DNA of 64,000 nucleotides from Macrothele yani (Eukaryota; Arthropoda; Arachnida; Araneae; Macrothelidae). The stretch covers positions 61,403,594-61,467,593 of the forward strand of contig CM077024.1 of assembly GCA_039090855.1 (NCBI GenBank). The letters run 5' to 3'. The notes under the pieces were generated by a model. It made no database searches. It was given only the letters and a program-made list of their open reading frames with translations, and had not been told where the DNA came from. Positions 10,449-21,075 of this stretch are shown here, one piece after another (within the stretch, counting starts at the first letter, position 1; every line of letters begins with the position of its first letter). The translations under genes and the position numbers were made by a program.

Positions 10449-11666
10449 CACTGAGTGGCCACTTTATTATGACCACCTGACAGTTTTATGCAAATAACCT
10501 ATGGCTGAACGCTGTTGCCCCCAGAGGGCGAGGCTAGTATAAAAAGGGAAAGCTTAGTGCTTGCGACAATAGTAGAAGTGATTTTTGGGTGACGAGATGG
10601 GTAAAAAATGCGATTTGACGGACTTTCAATGTGGGATGATTGTAGGAGCTCGGAGCCATAGAGCGAGTAACACCGAAACCGCCGCATTCGTGAAATGTTC
10701 CAGCGCAGCTGTTGTTAAAGTGTTTAAAGACTGGACTGTCAGCCAAAAACTGGGTCTCTACGTGGAACGTGTGGTCGTCATCGACTAGTGACTGCTCGGG
10801 CGGAACGAAGAGTGTCCAGACTGGTAACAGACAACAGAAGAGCAACGGTGCAGCAAATTACATACCATCTTAACCAATGATACCCTCAAATGATCTCTGC
10901 ACGCACTGTTCGCCGTATACTGCATCGGATGGGATATGGCAGCCGAAGGCCTGTTCGAACACCTTTGCTGTCTGCAGTTAACAAGAGAAAACGTCTCCAT
11001 TTCGCACAAGAGCACAAGGATTGGGCAGTCGATAATTGGAAACAAATTATGTGGTGTGATGGATCATGCTTTCAGTTGCACCATGCCGATGGCCGAGTAA
11101 GAATTTAGCGGAAACAGCACGAAATCATGGACCCCAAATGCATTGCTACAACCCTTCAAGCTGGTGGAGGCAACGTTATGGTTTGGGGAATGTTTTCCTG
11201 ACATGCTTTGTGCCCTTTAATTCGTGTTGATCAACGTCTGATGGCCCATCACATCTAAACATCGTTGCGGACCAAGTGCATCCTGTCATGTGGGTGGTTT
11301 ATCCCAATGGCGATAGCTACTTTCAACAATATAATGCGTCCTGCCATAGTGCTCGTATTGTACAGGATTGGTTTCAGGAACATGCCGGTGAGTTTACTTT
11401 ACTTAGGTGGCACCCACAATCTCCAGATCTCAACAACATTGAGCATTTGTGGGATGAAATTGAACGAGCCATCAGACAGCCGGATTCACAACACTGCAAT
11501 ATCCCACTCCTGGAAAGTGCTATTCATCAAGCATGGCCTCAGATTCCACAAACCACCTATCAACATCTCGTGGAGTCCATGCCACGAAGAATCGACGCAG
11601 TATTAAAGGAAAAAGCTGGCCTACGAAGTACTGAGGGGGTGGCCATAATAAAGTGGCCACTCAGTG
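10449..11666 (+). mobile_element. Tc1-like transposon inserted in the Penelope-like remnant
   Basis: Ends cactgagtggccactttatt (10449) and ...aaagtggccactcagtg (11666) are inverted repeats flanked by TA (10447-10448, 11667-11668). Length 1218 bp. The insertion split the codons just before the GIY-YIG fragment: joining the flanks restores a reading frame into TATATTGGA. The next residues show the host copy was already carrying a stop upstream. Confidence 0.93.
10597..11636 (+). pseudogene. Tc1-like transposase, broken
   Basis: Starts MGKKCDLTDFQCGMIVGARS. The frame breaks after about 65 codons. Further pieces are ISARTVRRILHRMGYGSRRP (second HTH), WKQIMWCDGSCFQLHHADGR (first Asp), AGGGNVMVWGMFS, QQYNASCHSARIVQDW, SPDLNNIEHLWDEIERA and VESMPRRIDAVLKEKAGLRS. 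The second catalytic Asp is replaced by Tyr (QQYNA). Several stops and frameshifts are present. Non-functional. Confidence 0.85.
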
Positions 11667-11668
11667 TA

Positions 11669-11891
11669 TATTGGAAGTACTGAGAAGCGTTTGCAAACCA
11701 GGATTGAAGAGTATCAAAGGAACTGGAGGCAAGCTAATCAGAAGACATCACTCATTAGATACTGTTTAAATCAGAATTCTACACCCATGTGGGAAGCTAA
11801 GGTGTCTGCTTCACATAGTTCGCAAAAGAAGATTCTGGTGCCAGAGAGTGTGGTGATTGAAAAAACGAAAAGCTATAACTGTAATGAATAA
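11669..11891 (+). pseudogene. GIY-YIG endonuclease fragment (Penelope-like C-terminus)
   Basis: Reads YIGSTEKRLQTRIEEYQRNW, then SLIRYCLNQNSTP, VSASHSSQKK, PESVVIEKTKSYNCNE and a stop. The YIGST start, the Arg of TRIEEYQ, the Ile-Arg-Tyr-Cys helix, a late acidic residue and the closing N.E match the layout of Penelope-like element GIY-YIG nucleases, which nick DNA to prime reverse transcription. No reverse transcriptase or zinc-binding part is found upstream. The 5' side is interrupted by the Tc1 insertion, and a TGA lies ten codons further back. This is a fragment only. Confidence 0.65.
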
Positions 11892-12502
11892 GCCACTTTG
11901 GAAATACCCTATGCGTGGCGTTTCTTAATAGCTAAATAAATAGGATACTGGGATTCAAAAGGAATGAAGAAATTAACCGGAAATTACAATAATAATTTGA
12001 GCCTTGAATACAACTTCTATCCACAAGATGGCACTGCAATAGTGGGAACAGGACAAGTGGAAAACAAGCATCATAATGAGGACCTTCATGAAGAACACCT
12101 AGCGATTACTTCAATTAGTGTCGGAAACTTTACAACTGATGAACGAAAAATCCGTTGAAAATGGACATAGATAAGTGCTCCGGAACATGTACGGAAGACT
12201 GCGGTGGATGGTGACTAGTTGACAAGGTTTGATTAAGGAAATTAATATTTTATTATAAGACTATTAAAGTGTAAATATTTTCACTGTACATATTGTACTT
12301 CTATATTTGTGCATTTATTTATTTATTTATTTTGTACTGCTTGCACTGTGTCTACTTCTCAACTTATTGTCGGGAGGTGAAATAGTGAACGCAAACTACA
12401 GTTGATTAAGTATATTTTTGAATTCAGTGGATAAGGAACAATTAATGACTATATGTGCATTGTAATCATTTCGACACATTACTGTAGGCAGACTTTTATG
12501 TA

Positions 12503-13790
12503 TTGAGTTGTCGGAAAAGTCATGTCGTATTTTAGCCATGTTTTGCAAAGGTCATTTATTGATAGAAAGAACAAAGATCAATTAATGATATAATGTCCGT
12601 TTTGTTCGATAACATTTTGCCATCTTTCAGTGAGCTGCAGAATGCCTCGTTCATAGAAGGACCTGTCTTTCGTGGCGAAAAACTTTACAAGGTGCTGATT
12701 TACAGCCTCATCTGAGTTGAACGTTATACCACGCAAGGACTGTTGAAGAGAGCGAAACAAGTGGAAGACTGACGGCGCAAGGTCAGGAGCGTATGCTGGG
12801 TGCGGCAAAACATCCCACCCAAGCTCCAATAATTTTTGGCAGGTGATCAAACTTGTGTGTGGTCTCGCGTTGTCGTGATGGAACAAAATATCATTACGAT
12901 GAACGAGCTCTGGACATTTCTGGATGATGGATTCGTCCACACTGTCCAATTGCCGACAGTACACATTCGAATTGATTGTTTGATTCCGTGGTAGGAACTC
13001 GAAAAACACGACACCTTTAAAATACCACCACACTTATACCAGAACCTTCCACTGATGAATGTCTGCTTTGGATGTCGTTTGAGGCGAAGCAGCACGTCGG
13101 GACCAAGACCGTTTGTGCAGCACATTGTTGTACACAATCCACTTTTCGTCACCAGTTATAAGTCGATTCAAAAAAGGATAATTTTCCTCACGTTTAATGA
13201 GCATATTGCAGAGGTTTATACGCGCCGTTAATTGAGCTTCTTTGAGTTCATGAGGAACCCACACATAGAGCTTGCTTACGTATCCCAGCTTCTTCAGGTG
13301 GTCATGAACGCTTGAATGATGGATGTGCAATGTGTCTGTAATCTCTCGTGTCATGTAACGTGGGTTTGACTTGATCAATGCCTTGATTTGGTCGTCATCA
13401 ACCTCGGTGGGCCTCCCTGACCGAGGAGCATCGTTGAGGTCGAATTCACTAGCACGGAATTTTGCGAATCACCCCTGGCACTGACGTTCTTGTAGAGCAT
13501 TATCAACGTACACTTTACGCAACTCTTCACAGGCTTGACGCGAGTTCTTCCCTTTACGGAAGTAAAACATTAAAATATGGCGAAAATGCACAGTTTGGTC
13601 TTCCATCTTCAAATTGTTGTTAAATCTCCGCAAATCAACCAAATCTCTCACTATCCTTTTAGACTGCAGCTAGAACTGGCATCTGTCGAATGCCATAGCG
13701 ATAACAGAGCTGCGCATGCCTGCAGTACTTCCAAAACCGCCCAACTGCCATCGGGTGCCAAAATACGTCATGACTTTTCCGACAGCCCAA
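12503..13790 (-). mobile_element. Mariner transposon in the right arm
   Basis: Inverted ends: left ttgagttgtcggaaaagtca at 12503 and right ...tgacttttccgacagcccaa at 13790, with TA on both sides (12501-12502, 13791-13792). At 1288 bp it is canonical mariner length. The transposase is on the minus strand. Confidence 0.95.
12578..13606 (-). pseudogene. Mariner transposase (DD34D type), broken
   Basis: Starts MEDQTVHFRHILMFYFRKGK. The HTH and linker are in two frames: a frameshift around 13380-13480 interrupts the RSGRP-like linker. Then DHLKKLGYVSKLYVWVPHEL and TGDEKWIVYNN (first Asp). An in-frame TAA at 13034-13036 follows WKVLV. The frame continues WWYFKGVVFFEFLP, HHDNARPHT (second Asp), and YAPDLAPSVFHLF, where the third catalytic Asp is Val. 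It ends RWQNVIEQNGHYIIN. One stop, one frameshift and a lost catalytic residue; otherwise full length. Confidence 0.9.
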
Positions 13791-14156
13791 TAATAGTGTG
13801 ATAGACTTTAAGGATATTGAGTCTTAGTACTGTTTTATACACTTAGTTCACTGCGGACAATTTGAATGGCAATACAGAATGCCCTACAATGTTCTTTAAT
13901 ACAGCATTTTCATTATATAACAAATAGAATTTATTTAAATGCGAATATACACGTACACTGGAGTATCAGGAATAAATAGTGAAACAATATACTTTGTCTG
14001 CCGGTCATTATCGATACAGTTATGAATCAACGTGAGTAACAGTATTATTATACGGCATACGCCGTTGAAGTTAACGTTCCTATCCCAAAAGCTGTTTTCT
14101 GGATGAGCTACCTGGGATATTTCCAGTTATTTTCCCAAAAATAATGCAGGGAAAGC

Positions 14157-14272
14157 AAAAGCCGGGATTATTTCTCTAGAAAATTAACCACTCAAAAGCC
14201 GGGATTATTTCTCTAGAAAATTAAACACAGTTTTCAGATCAGTACCTTCGAATACTGATCTGAAAACTGTGT
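14157..14272. repeat. 31-bp direct duplication followed by a perfect 20-bp hairpin
   Basis: A 31-bp block starting aaaagccgggattatttctc occurs at 14157-14187 and again, identical, at 14194-14224 (period 37). The next base begins a hairpin: arm 14225-14244 (acacagttttcagatcagta) and its exact complement 14253-14272, loop of 8 nt. The direct and inverted duplications abut with no gap. Confidence 0.95.
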
Positions 14273-16042
14273 CCTTCTACGCTCTAAGATGCAAAGGAGT
14301 TGTCAGCATCTTTGCCAAAATTTAGTCTTTGATTTAGAAGATAACACCGAACTTCATCACTCATTTGTATCTAAGTTGACAGGTCATTCAGTTGGATTTT
14401 TAAGCACTCGCTCTTCTCTGAATGTCTTAAATTTGTGACAGATTGGCTTTACTCTACATCGGAGTTCCAGGACTCTCGGGGGTTCTAAAAGTTTGAGCCT
14501 ATGATGCATAAACTTTATTCTTTTGAACATCACCTTCGTTTTTCTGTTTAAAGCCACTTTAACTATGATGAGTAAATTGTGGGTTGTCAACACCAAAGCA
14601 ATAACAAAATCAATATAATAATCCGTATTTATTGGTGTAGAAAAATAATATTTTCCGCAAGCTTTCATCATCAACGGACGGCTTCTTCAGGCGGTTACAA
14701 AGGAAAACAGAATCAAACTAATAGATGAATACGCATGCGCATAAATAAATAAATATGATATGTAGAACCCCACGCTCGCGCATGCCAAACACGCGGGTAA
14801 CAACTGAAATGTTATATGATATATGATCAAAACGTACTAAGTCGTTAATGTATACAGTATCATTGCAGCCTACCTGTGATGCCAAGCAGACGGCTTCAGG
14901 CCACAGGGAGCACTTTAACTACTGTTTAGACATTGTCGCTTCCTCTTCTTAACATTTCTTTTTGTTGTGAACCTTTGCTTTCTATTCATTGTACAAATCA
15001 GGAGCTCAGTAGCTGTAGATTTATTTTATAACACCCGCTCCACAGCAGACAGATTCAACGTTTAATGGTTAATAATCATATCATTTTAACAAAACAATTA
15101 GGACTTATTTCAGTAACATAATAAACCATACTAAGGCCATGTCAATAACTGATGACAATGTGACAGCTGAAGATAACGACACTCCTGTTCGTAGGGTTTC
15201 ATACTGTGTTGTATGCAGAGCAACAGCATCTATTTCAAACAAAACTAGGACTAGAATCTACGAACAGTAGGAACTTCTTACTGTTGCGGAGGGATATTGC
15301 GATTTTCCCGCTAACCTGACTGCCATTAAGAATCAAACGCTTAAGCATTTTCGTTGGGATATGATATAATAAACAAAATACTGTTAAGTGATTTCACATT
15401 CTTTCCCCAAAAAGGAATGGTATTTTACCCTCTTTAATTCAGTACGAAGAAGTTAGGAATTTGAAGGACAACATTCAGCAGAAATTTTACTCATTTCTCT
15501 TATCCTTACATCAAGGATGTTCTGTGTAGTTAAAAGGAACTGGGCGCTGAGCGCCATTTAGCTCTGCAAAATACAGTAGCGAAAGAGAGCGGACCTCTGG
15601 TACCATATCAAACAGACCGTGTGCAGCTCGCAGTCCTCATAATGATAGAATAGCCCCACAAAGAATCTTAAAGAATGTGAACGACTTCTTTATCTTGCAA
15701 CGTTTGTGTAACCACGCTTCCAATTCTGAGGAAGAAATGCGAATTTTAAGGTGTCAATGCTACCAAAACTAGAGATACATATTGTAAACAAGTGCTGTAA
15801 ATGGTCAATAGAGAAAGCGTGGTGCAAGGAAACTGTACTAGAAACAGTATCAAAAGTTTGAATTTCAGTTTTTTATCAGATTCAAAGTAATACCTTTGGG
15901 GCCCGTTTTTGAGCTGCGACCGGGTAACCGACCCCTTTCGTCTCCCTGGAAACGCCTCTGCATCATTGTAACACGGTGACACAAATTGATTCGTTACGTT
16001 TTGAAATGCGCTCATATCTCTTCTTATTTGTGTGCGTGTTTT
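14273..16042. other. No gene; one possible retroelement-end motif
   Basis: At about 14672-14700 the minus strand reads cgcctgaagaagccgtccgt then tgatgatgaaagc, resembling the tgatgaagcc-type motif at 25.9 and 33.2 kb. A 96-codon open frame on the minus strand at 14384-14674 has no recognisable domain. The rest to 16.04 kb showed nothing. Confidence 0.4.
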
Positions 16043-16127
16043 ACTTTTTGACGTGAAGTATGTTTGGAATTACTTTTGACGTGAAGTATGTTTGGAATTA
16101 CTTTTGACGTGAAGTATATTTGGAAAT
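16043..16127. repeat. 28-bp minisatellite, three units
   Basis: The unit gacgtgaagtatgtttggaa followed by ttactttt repeats at 16050, 16078 and 16106. The third unit has one or two changes (tatatttgg). Confidence 0.9.
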
Positions 16128-16205
16128 AGTTTATTATTCAGGCTATTCTCGGAGTGGGGTTTACCGCTTCAGCTAAAAGGCAAGATATTCCGTCTTACCA
16201 CAGTA

Positions 16206-16421
16206 TGCGGCCCTGGTGGCGCAGTGGTCTAAACGCTAACTTGTGACCACTGGTCCGAAATGGATTCCCGTTCGAATCCTTGTGAAGCATGGACCTTGTA
16301 TTTGTCTTACGGCCCTGTCTGTCTCCCTGTCCTGGAAACAGTGGCCCTAAATTAAGGAAGGGTGACTGCTTTCAGAGCATTGAGATGTTTACGGTGGTCG
16401 TTAAACCGCCAACCAAAAAAA
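16206..16421 (+). repeat. tRNA-derived SINE, SINE-a copy 1
   Basis: The head has an A-box region (tggcgcagtggtct) and a B box (cgttcgaatcc), as in RNA polymerase III promoters taken from a tRNA. The body includes gtggccctaaatta, gactgctt and a 3' end ggtggtcgttaaac then an A-rich tail. Two further copies lie at 22979 and (inverted) 23351, so this is a dispersed family and not a functional tRNA. Confidence 0.88.
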
Positions 16422-16777
16422 GCGACAACATAAAAAAATCCGTAACCTCAGCATCAGCTAGACTGATGAAGATGTCAGAAACTGAGCTATCAGTTCTTGT
16501 ATTATCCCTCTCTGCTAACCGTTACTTTTTTAGTGTGTAACATAATCGTCACACATCTATTCCTTTTAGGCAGTATTCTACATATAAATATTTCATTTAA
16601 CTAAACACTGGTTGGTTTCCTTTCCTCGTCTCCAAAAATTGCGAATAGATGGTCGTTTAAATTCTAATGTAGTAGAAATAGGCCTGACCATTTCAACAAA
16701 TATCACATTCAGCATACGACGTTTCTGACGACATCTTAAGCGTACATGAAGATGGCACAAAGAACTCTTGAGCGTTC
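16422..16777. other. No feature recognised
   Basis: Short spacer between SINE-a copy 1 and the LINE insertion; nothing distinctive was seen. Confidence 0.5.
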
Positions 16778-16787
16778 TTCAAAATAT

Positions 16788-19211
16788 CATCATCATCATT
16801 GTCAACCATTATCAATCCACTGCTGGACGAAGGTCTCCCCAAGTTTCCTCCACAACGGTCTGTCTTGTGCCAGTCTCCTCCATGTCACTCCTGCATACTT
16901 TCGAATTTCATCCACCCATCTCGCATGTGGTCTTCTTCTGGGTCTTTTCCTGTCCCTTGGAATCCAATCTAAAATTTCGGCTGTTCATCGTTGATCTGTC
17001 CTTTTGGCAGTATGTCCAGCCCATTGCCATTTCAGAGATTTAACTCTGATCATGATGTATTCCACTCTTGTCATTTTTCGGATCCACTAGTTCCTCTTCT
17101 TATCTCTCCTGGTTACACCAAGCATGCACCTGTCCATGCTTCTTTGAGTTGTCTGCAGCCTTTGTATGTCTCTTTTAGTTAAGGTTCATGTCTCTGCACC
17201 ATACGTAAGCACTGGAAGGATGCATTGATCAAACACTTTTCTTTTAAGACATAATGGCATATTGCTCTTGAAAATTATGCTGTTTCTTCCAAAAGCTCTC
17301 CAGGCAAGTTTTGTACGCAGATCAATTTCTTCATAAATGTGACCCTCACTTGATATCTGCTGTCCAAGATAAACGTACGTGCCTGTTATCTCCAGCTTTT
17401 CTCCATCAATCAATAAATCTTCATTCCTTGTAAAAGCATTGAACACCACTTTTGTCTTCTGAAAGTTCATTTTTAATCCCACTTCCTTACTCTTGTCAGC
17501 AAGTTCCTGGATCATACTCTGAAGCTCTGATGGGGTAGTTGCAGGAATGACTACGTCATCAGCAAAACGAAGGTGGGTTAGATAATCTCCATTAATCTTT
17601 ATCCCCTGGTTTTCCCAGCTCAGCGACTGAAAGACACCGTCCAATGTGGCATTAAAGAGCTTCGGAGATGTGGTGTCACCTTGTCTCACTCTCTTTCCAA
17701 TTTTTATGTGTGTTGTATTTTCAAAAAGCCGAATCTTTGCACTTGCATTTTCATAGATGTTATTAATAATATTAATGTATGCATCTTCAATACCGCAGGA
17801 TTTCAGAGCCATTGTAACTGCTGATGGTTTCACCGAATCAAAGGCTTTTTCATAATCGATAAAAGCCATGCACAATGGAAGTTCATATTCCCTCGCTCTT
17901 TCAATTAGTTCTCTTAGTACGTGGATATGATCTATTGTGCTGTAGCCACTCCTGAATCCAGCTTGTTCTCTCGGTTGAGCTATGTCCAGTGTTACCTTCA
18001 AGCGGTGTGAAAGAACTTTAGTGAAGATTTTATAAACCACTGATAAGAGGCTGATAGGTCTGTAGTTCCTGAGATCCTCAATGTTACCTTTTTTATGTAG
18101 CAGGATCATTGTAGCGTTGTTCCAATCCTCAGGAATCTTCCTTTCATTAAGGCATCGTGTGAACATTTGGGCGAGTACTGTTTCAATTTCTCCACTTGCT
18201 TCTTGTATGATGTCTACAGTAATTCCATCTTCTCCTGGAGCTTTTCCCCGCTTCATGTTCTTGATTGCATGTGCAACTTCTGCTGGGAGGACTGGAAGAA
18301 CTCTGGTACTGGTACCTTTCATGATGTCTGGAGTACATGTATCATCCCTTTCATATAATTTGGAGTAGAAATCTTTCACTCTTGTCAAAATTTCGCCTCT
18401 ATTTCTTGTTACAGAACCATCTTCTTTTCTCAGTGCCATAACCTGTTTTCTTCCCTTGCTGAGATGTCCCTTTGCTATCTTTAGGCTTTAGTTGTTTTCA
18501 ATTGCTTTCCTCACTAGTTCACAGTTGAATTTTCTTACGTCTTCAGTGATACTTTTTCGTACTGTCTTGCATAGCTCTATATATTCCACTTTGGAAGTCA
18601 CATCTTCTTTAGTTGTCCTAATCTCTCTTCTTTTTGCATCAACCTTTTAGTTTTTCTTGATAATTTGTTCACATGCAACTTGTTCTTAGACCCAGCTAAT
18701 TTTGTTGCTGCTTTCATAAGAGCTTTGGTTACTGTTCTGTTAACTTCAGAGATGTCCACTTCTTCCGATGTTAGGCCTTCTAAAGCAGAGAACCTGTTCT
18801 TCAGTTCCAACTTGAAGGTATTATGGTGTTTTTTAAGGTTGGTTATGTCAATAGATTTTGTTTGTCTTATGAGCTTGCCACGTTCAAGTTTAGTGTTGAG
18901 GTGCATCTCACATCTCACCAATCTATGGTCACTACCTGTGATGAACTTCTTTAGCACACTGCAGTCTTCTATGACGAATATTTTGTTACACATAATAAAA
19001 TCAATTTCACTTGTCGTCCCATTTGGATGTCTCCATGTCCATTTCCTGTGTGGCTTTTTCTTGAAGAAGGAGTTCAAGATGAAAAACCCTTCTGCCTCTG
19101 CAAACTCAACGAGAGTATTTCCATGCTGGTTTCTGTTGCCATGACCGAATTTACCTACTGAAGTTTCATTCTGTTGCCGTTGCCCTATTTTTGCATTGAA
19201 ATCTCCCATAA
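16788..19211 (-). mobile_element. RTE-clade LINE, 5'-truncated insertion with target duplication
   Basis: Identical 10-bp flanks ttcaaaatat (16778-16787 and 19212-19221) mark a target-site duplication. The 3' end, on the left, has a short atc/gat simple-repeat tail (catcatcatcat), as is usual for RTE elements. The 5' end, on the right, stops inside the endonuclease domain, so the copy is 5'-truncated by incomplete reverse transcription. Length about 2.4 kb. A shorter, divergent relative lies at 2625-2931. Confidence 0.92.
16802..19209 (-). pseudogene. RTE LINE polyprotein: endonuclease C-part plus reverse transcriptase
   Basis: The endonuclease part begins MGDFNAKIGQR, then KWTWRHPNGTTSEIDFIMC and SDHRLVRCEMHLN (apurinic-type nuclease motifs); its N-terminal third is missing. 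After a frameshift near 18600 and a stop near 18488, the reverse transcriptase runs from about 18439. It shows the finger region (FRSGYSTIDH preceded by an NYRPISLLS block), motif A FIDYEKAFDS, motif B RQGDTTSPKLFNA and the catalytic LRFADDVV. A TGA interrupts LTYGAET/LTKRD near 17186. The C-terminal block ends in QQWIDNG and a stop at 16802. Catalytic residues survive, but the copy is truncated with three visible breaks. Confidence 0.9.
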
Positions 19212-19456
19212 TTCAAAATATATTGGCCATTAAGTCACGGAATATATAGGGAAAATAAGTCTGTTAGTAAAAGAGCCAGTTAAGGATGTATTAACGCCGG
19301 TATACGGACGGTTGTCTAGATAGATGTCACCCTACTAGCTAAGAAGTGCCTAATGTGACGTTGTATTTATGCTGTTTCTCATGGAGTGAGCATTAATTCT
19401 TTCTGGGCAACGATGTGCACAGCATGAGGACCGAAATGGATTTTTAAGTAGGTTAG

Positions 19457-20530
19457 TTTACACAAAAGAATCATTACATTTACCCAAAAATCTGTAGGAC
19501 CCCCTTTAGCTCTCCAAACAGCGGCCACTTGGCAAGGCAACGACTCGATGAGGTGATAATATGTATCCTGGGGTATCTGGTACCATAATTTCAAAAGCAG
19601 GTCCTGCAGTTTCCGTACATTTCGAGCGGTGGTGATTTATCGCGAAACCGCTAATCCAAGTCGAACCACAAATGTTGGATTTGGTTCATGTCACGTGAAT
19701 TTGGAGGCCAAGGCATTAACAGAAAACCACGAGCATGTTCTTCGAACCACTGCTTGACGATTCTGGCGGTGTGGCATGGCGTATTATCTTGTCGGTAATG
19801 GCTTTCACCAGCAGGAAACGCAGTTGGCATGAATGGGTGAACTTGGTCCGCAACGATGTTCAGATACCTGACAGCTGTCAGAGATTGTGCTATTAGGATA
19901 ATGGGCCCTAAAGTGTCCCAAGAAAACATCGTCCACAGCATGAAACCGACGCCTCCGGATTGTTTCCGTCCAACAGTGCATGCAAGTGCCATAACCTCCG
20001 TTAGTAATTGGCGTATCGTCTACGTGATGCACTAAGAATCATGATTCGTCAGACCAGGTTACTTTCTTCCAATCATCCACTGTCCAATCTCGATTATCTC
20101 GGGCCCATTTCATGTGTTGTTGGCGAGGACGTGCAGTGAGCATGGGGACCTGTCTGGGTCTTCGGCTACGAAGGCTCATGCGAAGAAGGCTGTGATGAAC
20201 TGTGCGTTGTGATACATTGCCCTGATCACCGCTGTTGTAGCTGCGGATGATTTACCGCACTCTGGCCCTGCGGTTGCTGTTAACAATGCACGACAGTCTC
20301 CGCTGCCCTCTGGCATCAGTGATCTGCGGACGGCGCACGGTTGGCCGACGGTTCGTAGTTCCGAGGCGCCGAGCCATCGCAATCGGTAACTTTTCCCATT
20401 CTGACTCCGACCACTCTACTAACCGAAAGGCGGTCCTCGGGTTGTATATATACCTGCGCCACCGCTCTGTCTGCAGGTGTGCTCTTTTCTCTAGGCTGGC
20501 GGTGGTCAAAGGTGGCTCGATGTGGTCATG
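19457..20530 (-). mobile_element. Tc1-like transposon, degraded copy T2-B
   Basis: Same family as T2-A at 1010-2183, sharing long stretches. Transposase pieces on the minus strand: TATAGPECGKSSAATTAVIR frame debris in the HTH, LACTVGRKQSGG, MLWTMFSWDTLGPIILIAQS, RYLNIVADQVHPFM, RQDNTPCHTARIVKQWFEEH (second Asp present), MNQIQHLWFDLD (third acidic residue changed to Gln) and IESLPCQVAAVWRAKGGPT. Inverted ends are no longer clear and the limits are approximate. Confidence 0.8.
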
Positions 20531-21038
20531 TAAAAGATTGCAGAGTCAAATTAGGGTAGATACACCTGCAGCTCAGTGGGCAGTCAATAAACCGTAATTT
20601 TACGGTACTATACCATAATGTTCAATAACAGTCTTGGAAATAAAAACCTGTTGCCCACAGAGGTGTTGCCAGTCGACTGATTGCACGTGAAGAAACAGGT
20701 AGAAAACCACTTTAAGAAGAACGTTGCCAGATTGTCAAGTTTAAAATACAGTAACAATTCAAACAGGTTAAACAGCGTGATCAGGTAGTTTATCCACAGA
20801 TATCGTATAAGGGACTAGATTGGCTGTCTGCTCTGTTGAGCATGGGCTTGCGCTGTGAGAAGCATGGAGCCACATTGAGCAGGTCAAGATGGCGGTGGAG
20901 CATGGCACGTTACGCAGGATGGTTTGGACTTGGTTATTGTATAAATCATGGTGAAAGCTTCCTCAGATAAAAAATCTTACGCAGAGAGACGAAAATATAA
21001 TTGCTGTTACTTATTTGCCTCTTGCCCAATGCTGAAAA

Positions 21039-21075
<37 letters not shown>

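Larger units (their letters stand above)
9923..14071. mobile_element. Composite: Penelope-like remnant between long inverted arms
   Basis: Outer arms (9923-10362 and 12335-14071) are inverted copies of about 440 bp. Between them lies a GIY-YIG endonuclease fragment typical of Penelope-like retroelements, which are known to carry terminal repeats in direct or inverted order. A Tc1-like element (10449-11666) is inserted just upstream of the GIY-YIG codons. A mariner (12503-13790) is inserted in the right arm, at a TA that has no counterpart insert in the left arm. Removing both inserts leaves about 1.6 kb. Penelope assignment rests on the short protein fragment, so it is likely but not certain. 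Confidence 0.65.
12335..14071. repeat. Right arm of the long inverted repeat (mariner-interrupted)
   Basis: Inverted counterpart of 9923-10362, running from gcttgcactgtgtctacttc to gcatacgccgttgaag. The copy is continuous across the mariner: sequence before 12501 and after 13792 both align to one uninterrupted stretch of the left arm near 10170-10185. The empty left arm thus acts as the pre-insertion reference. Confidence 0.85.

Noticed and set aside
18665..19144. Long plus-strand open frame
   Set aside because: It is the antisense shadow of the LINE endonuclease region on the minus strand.
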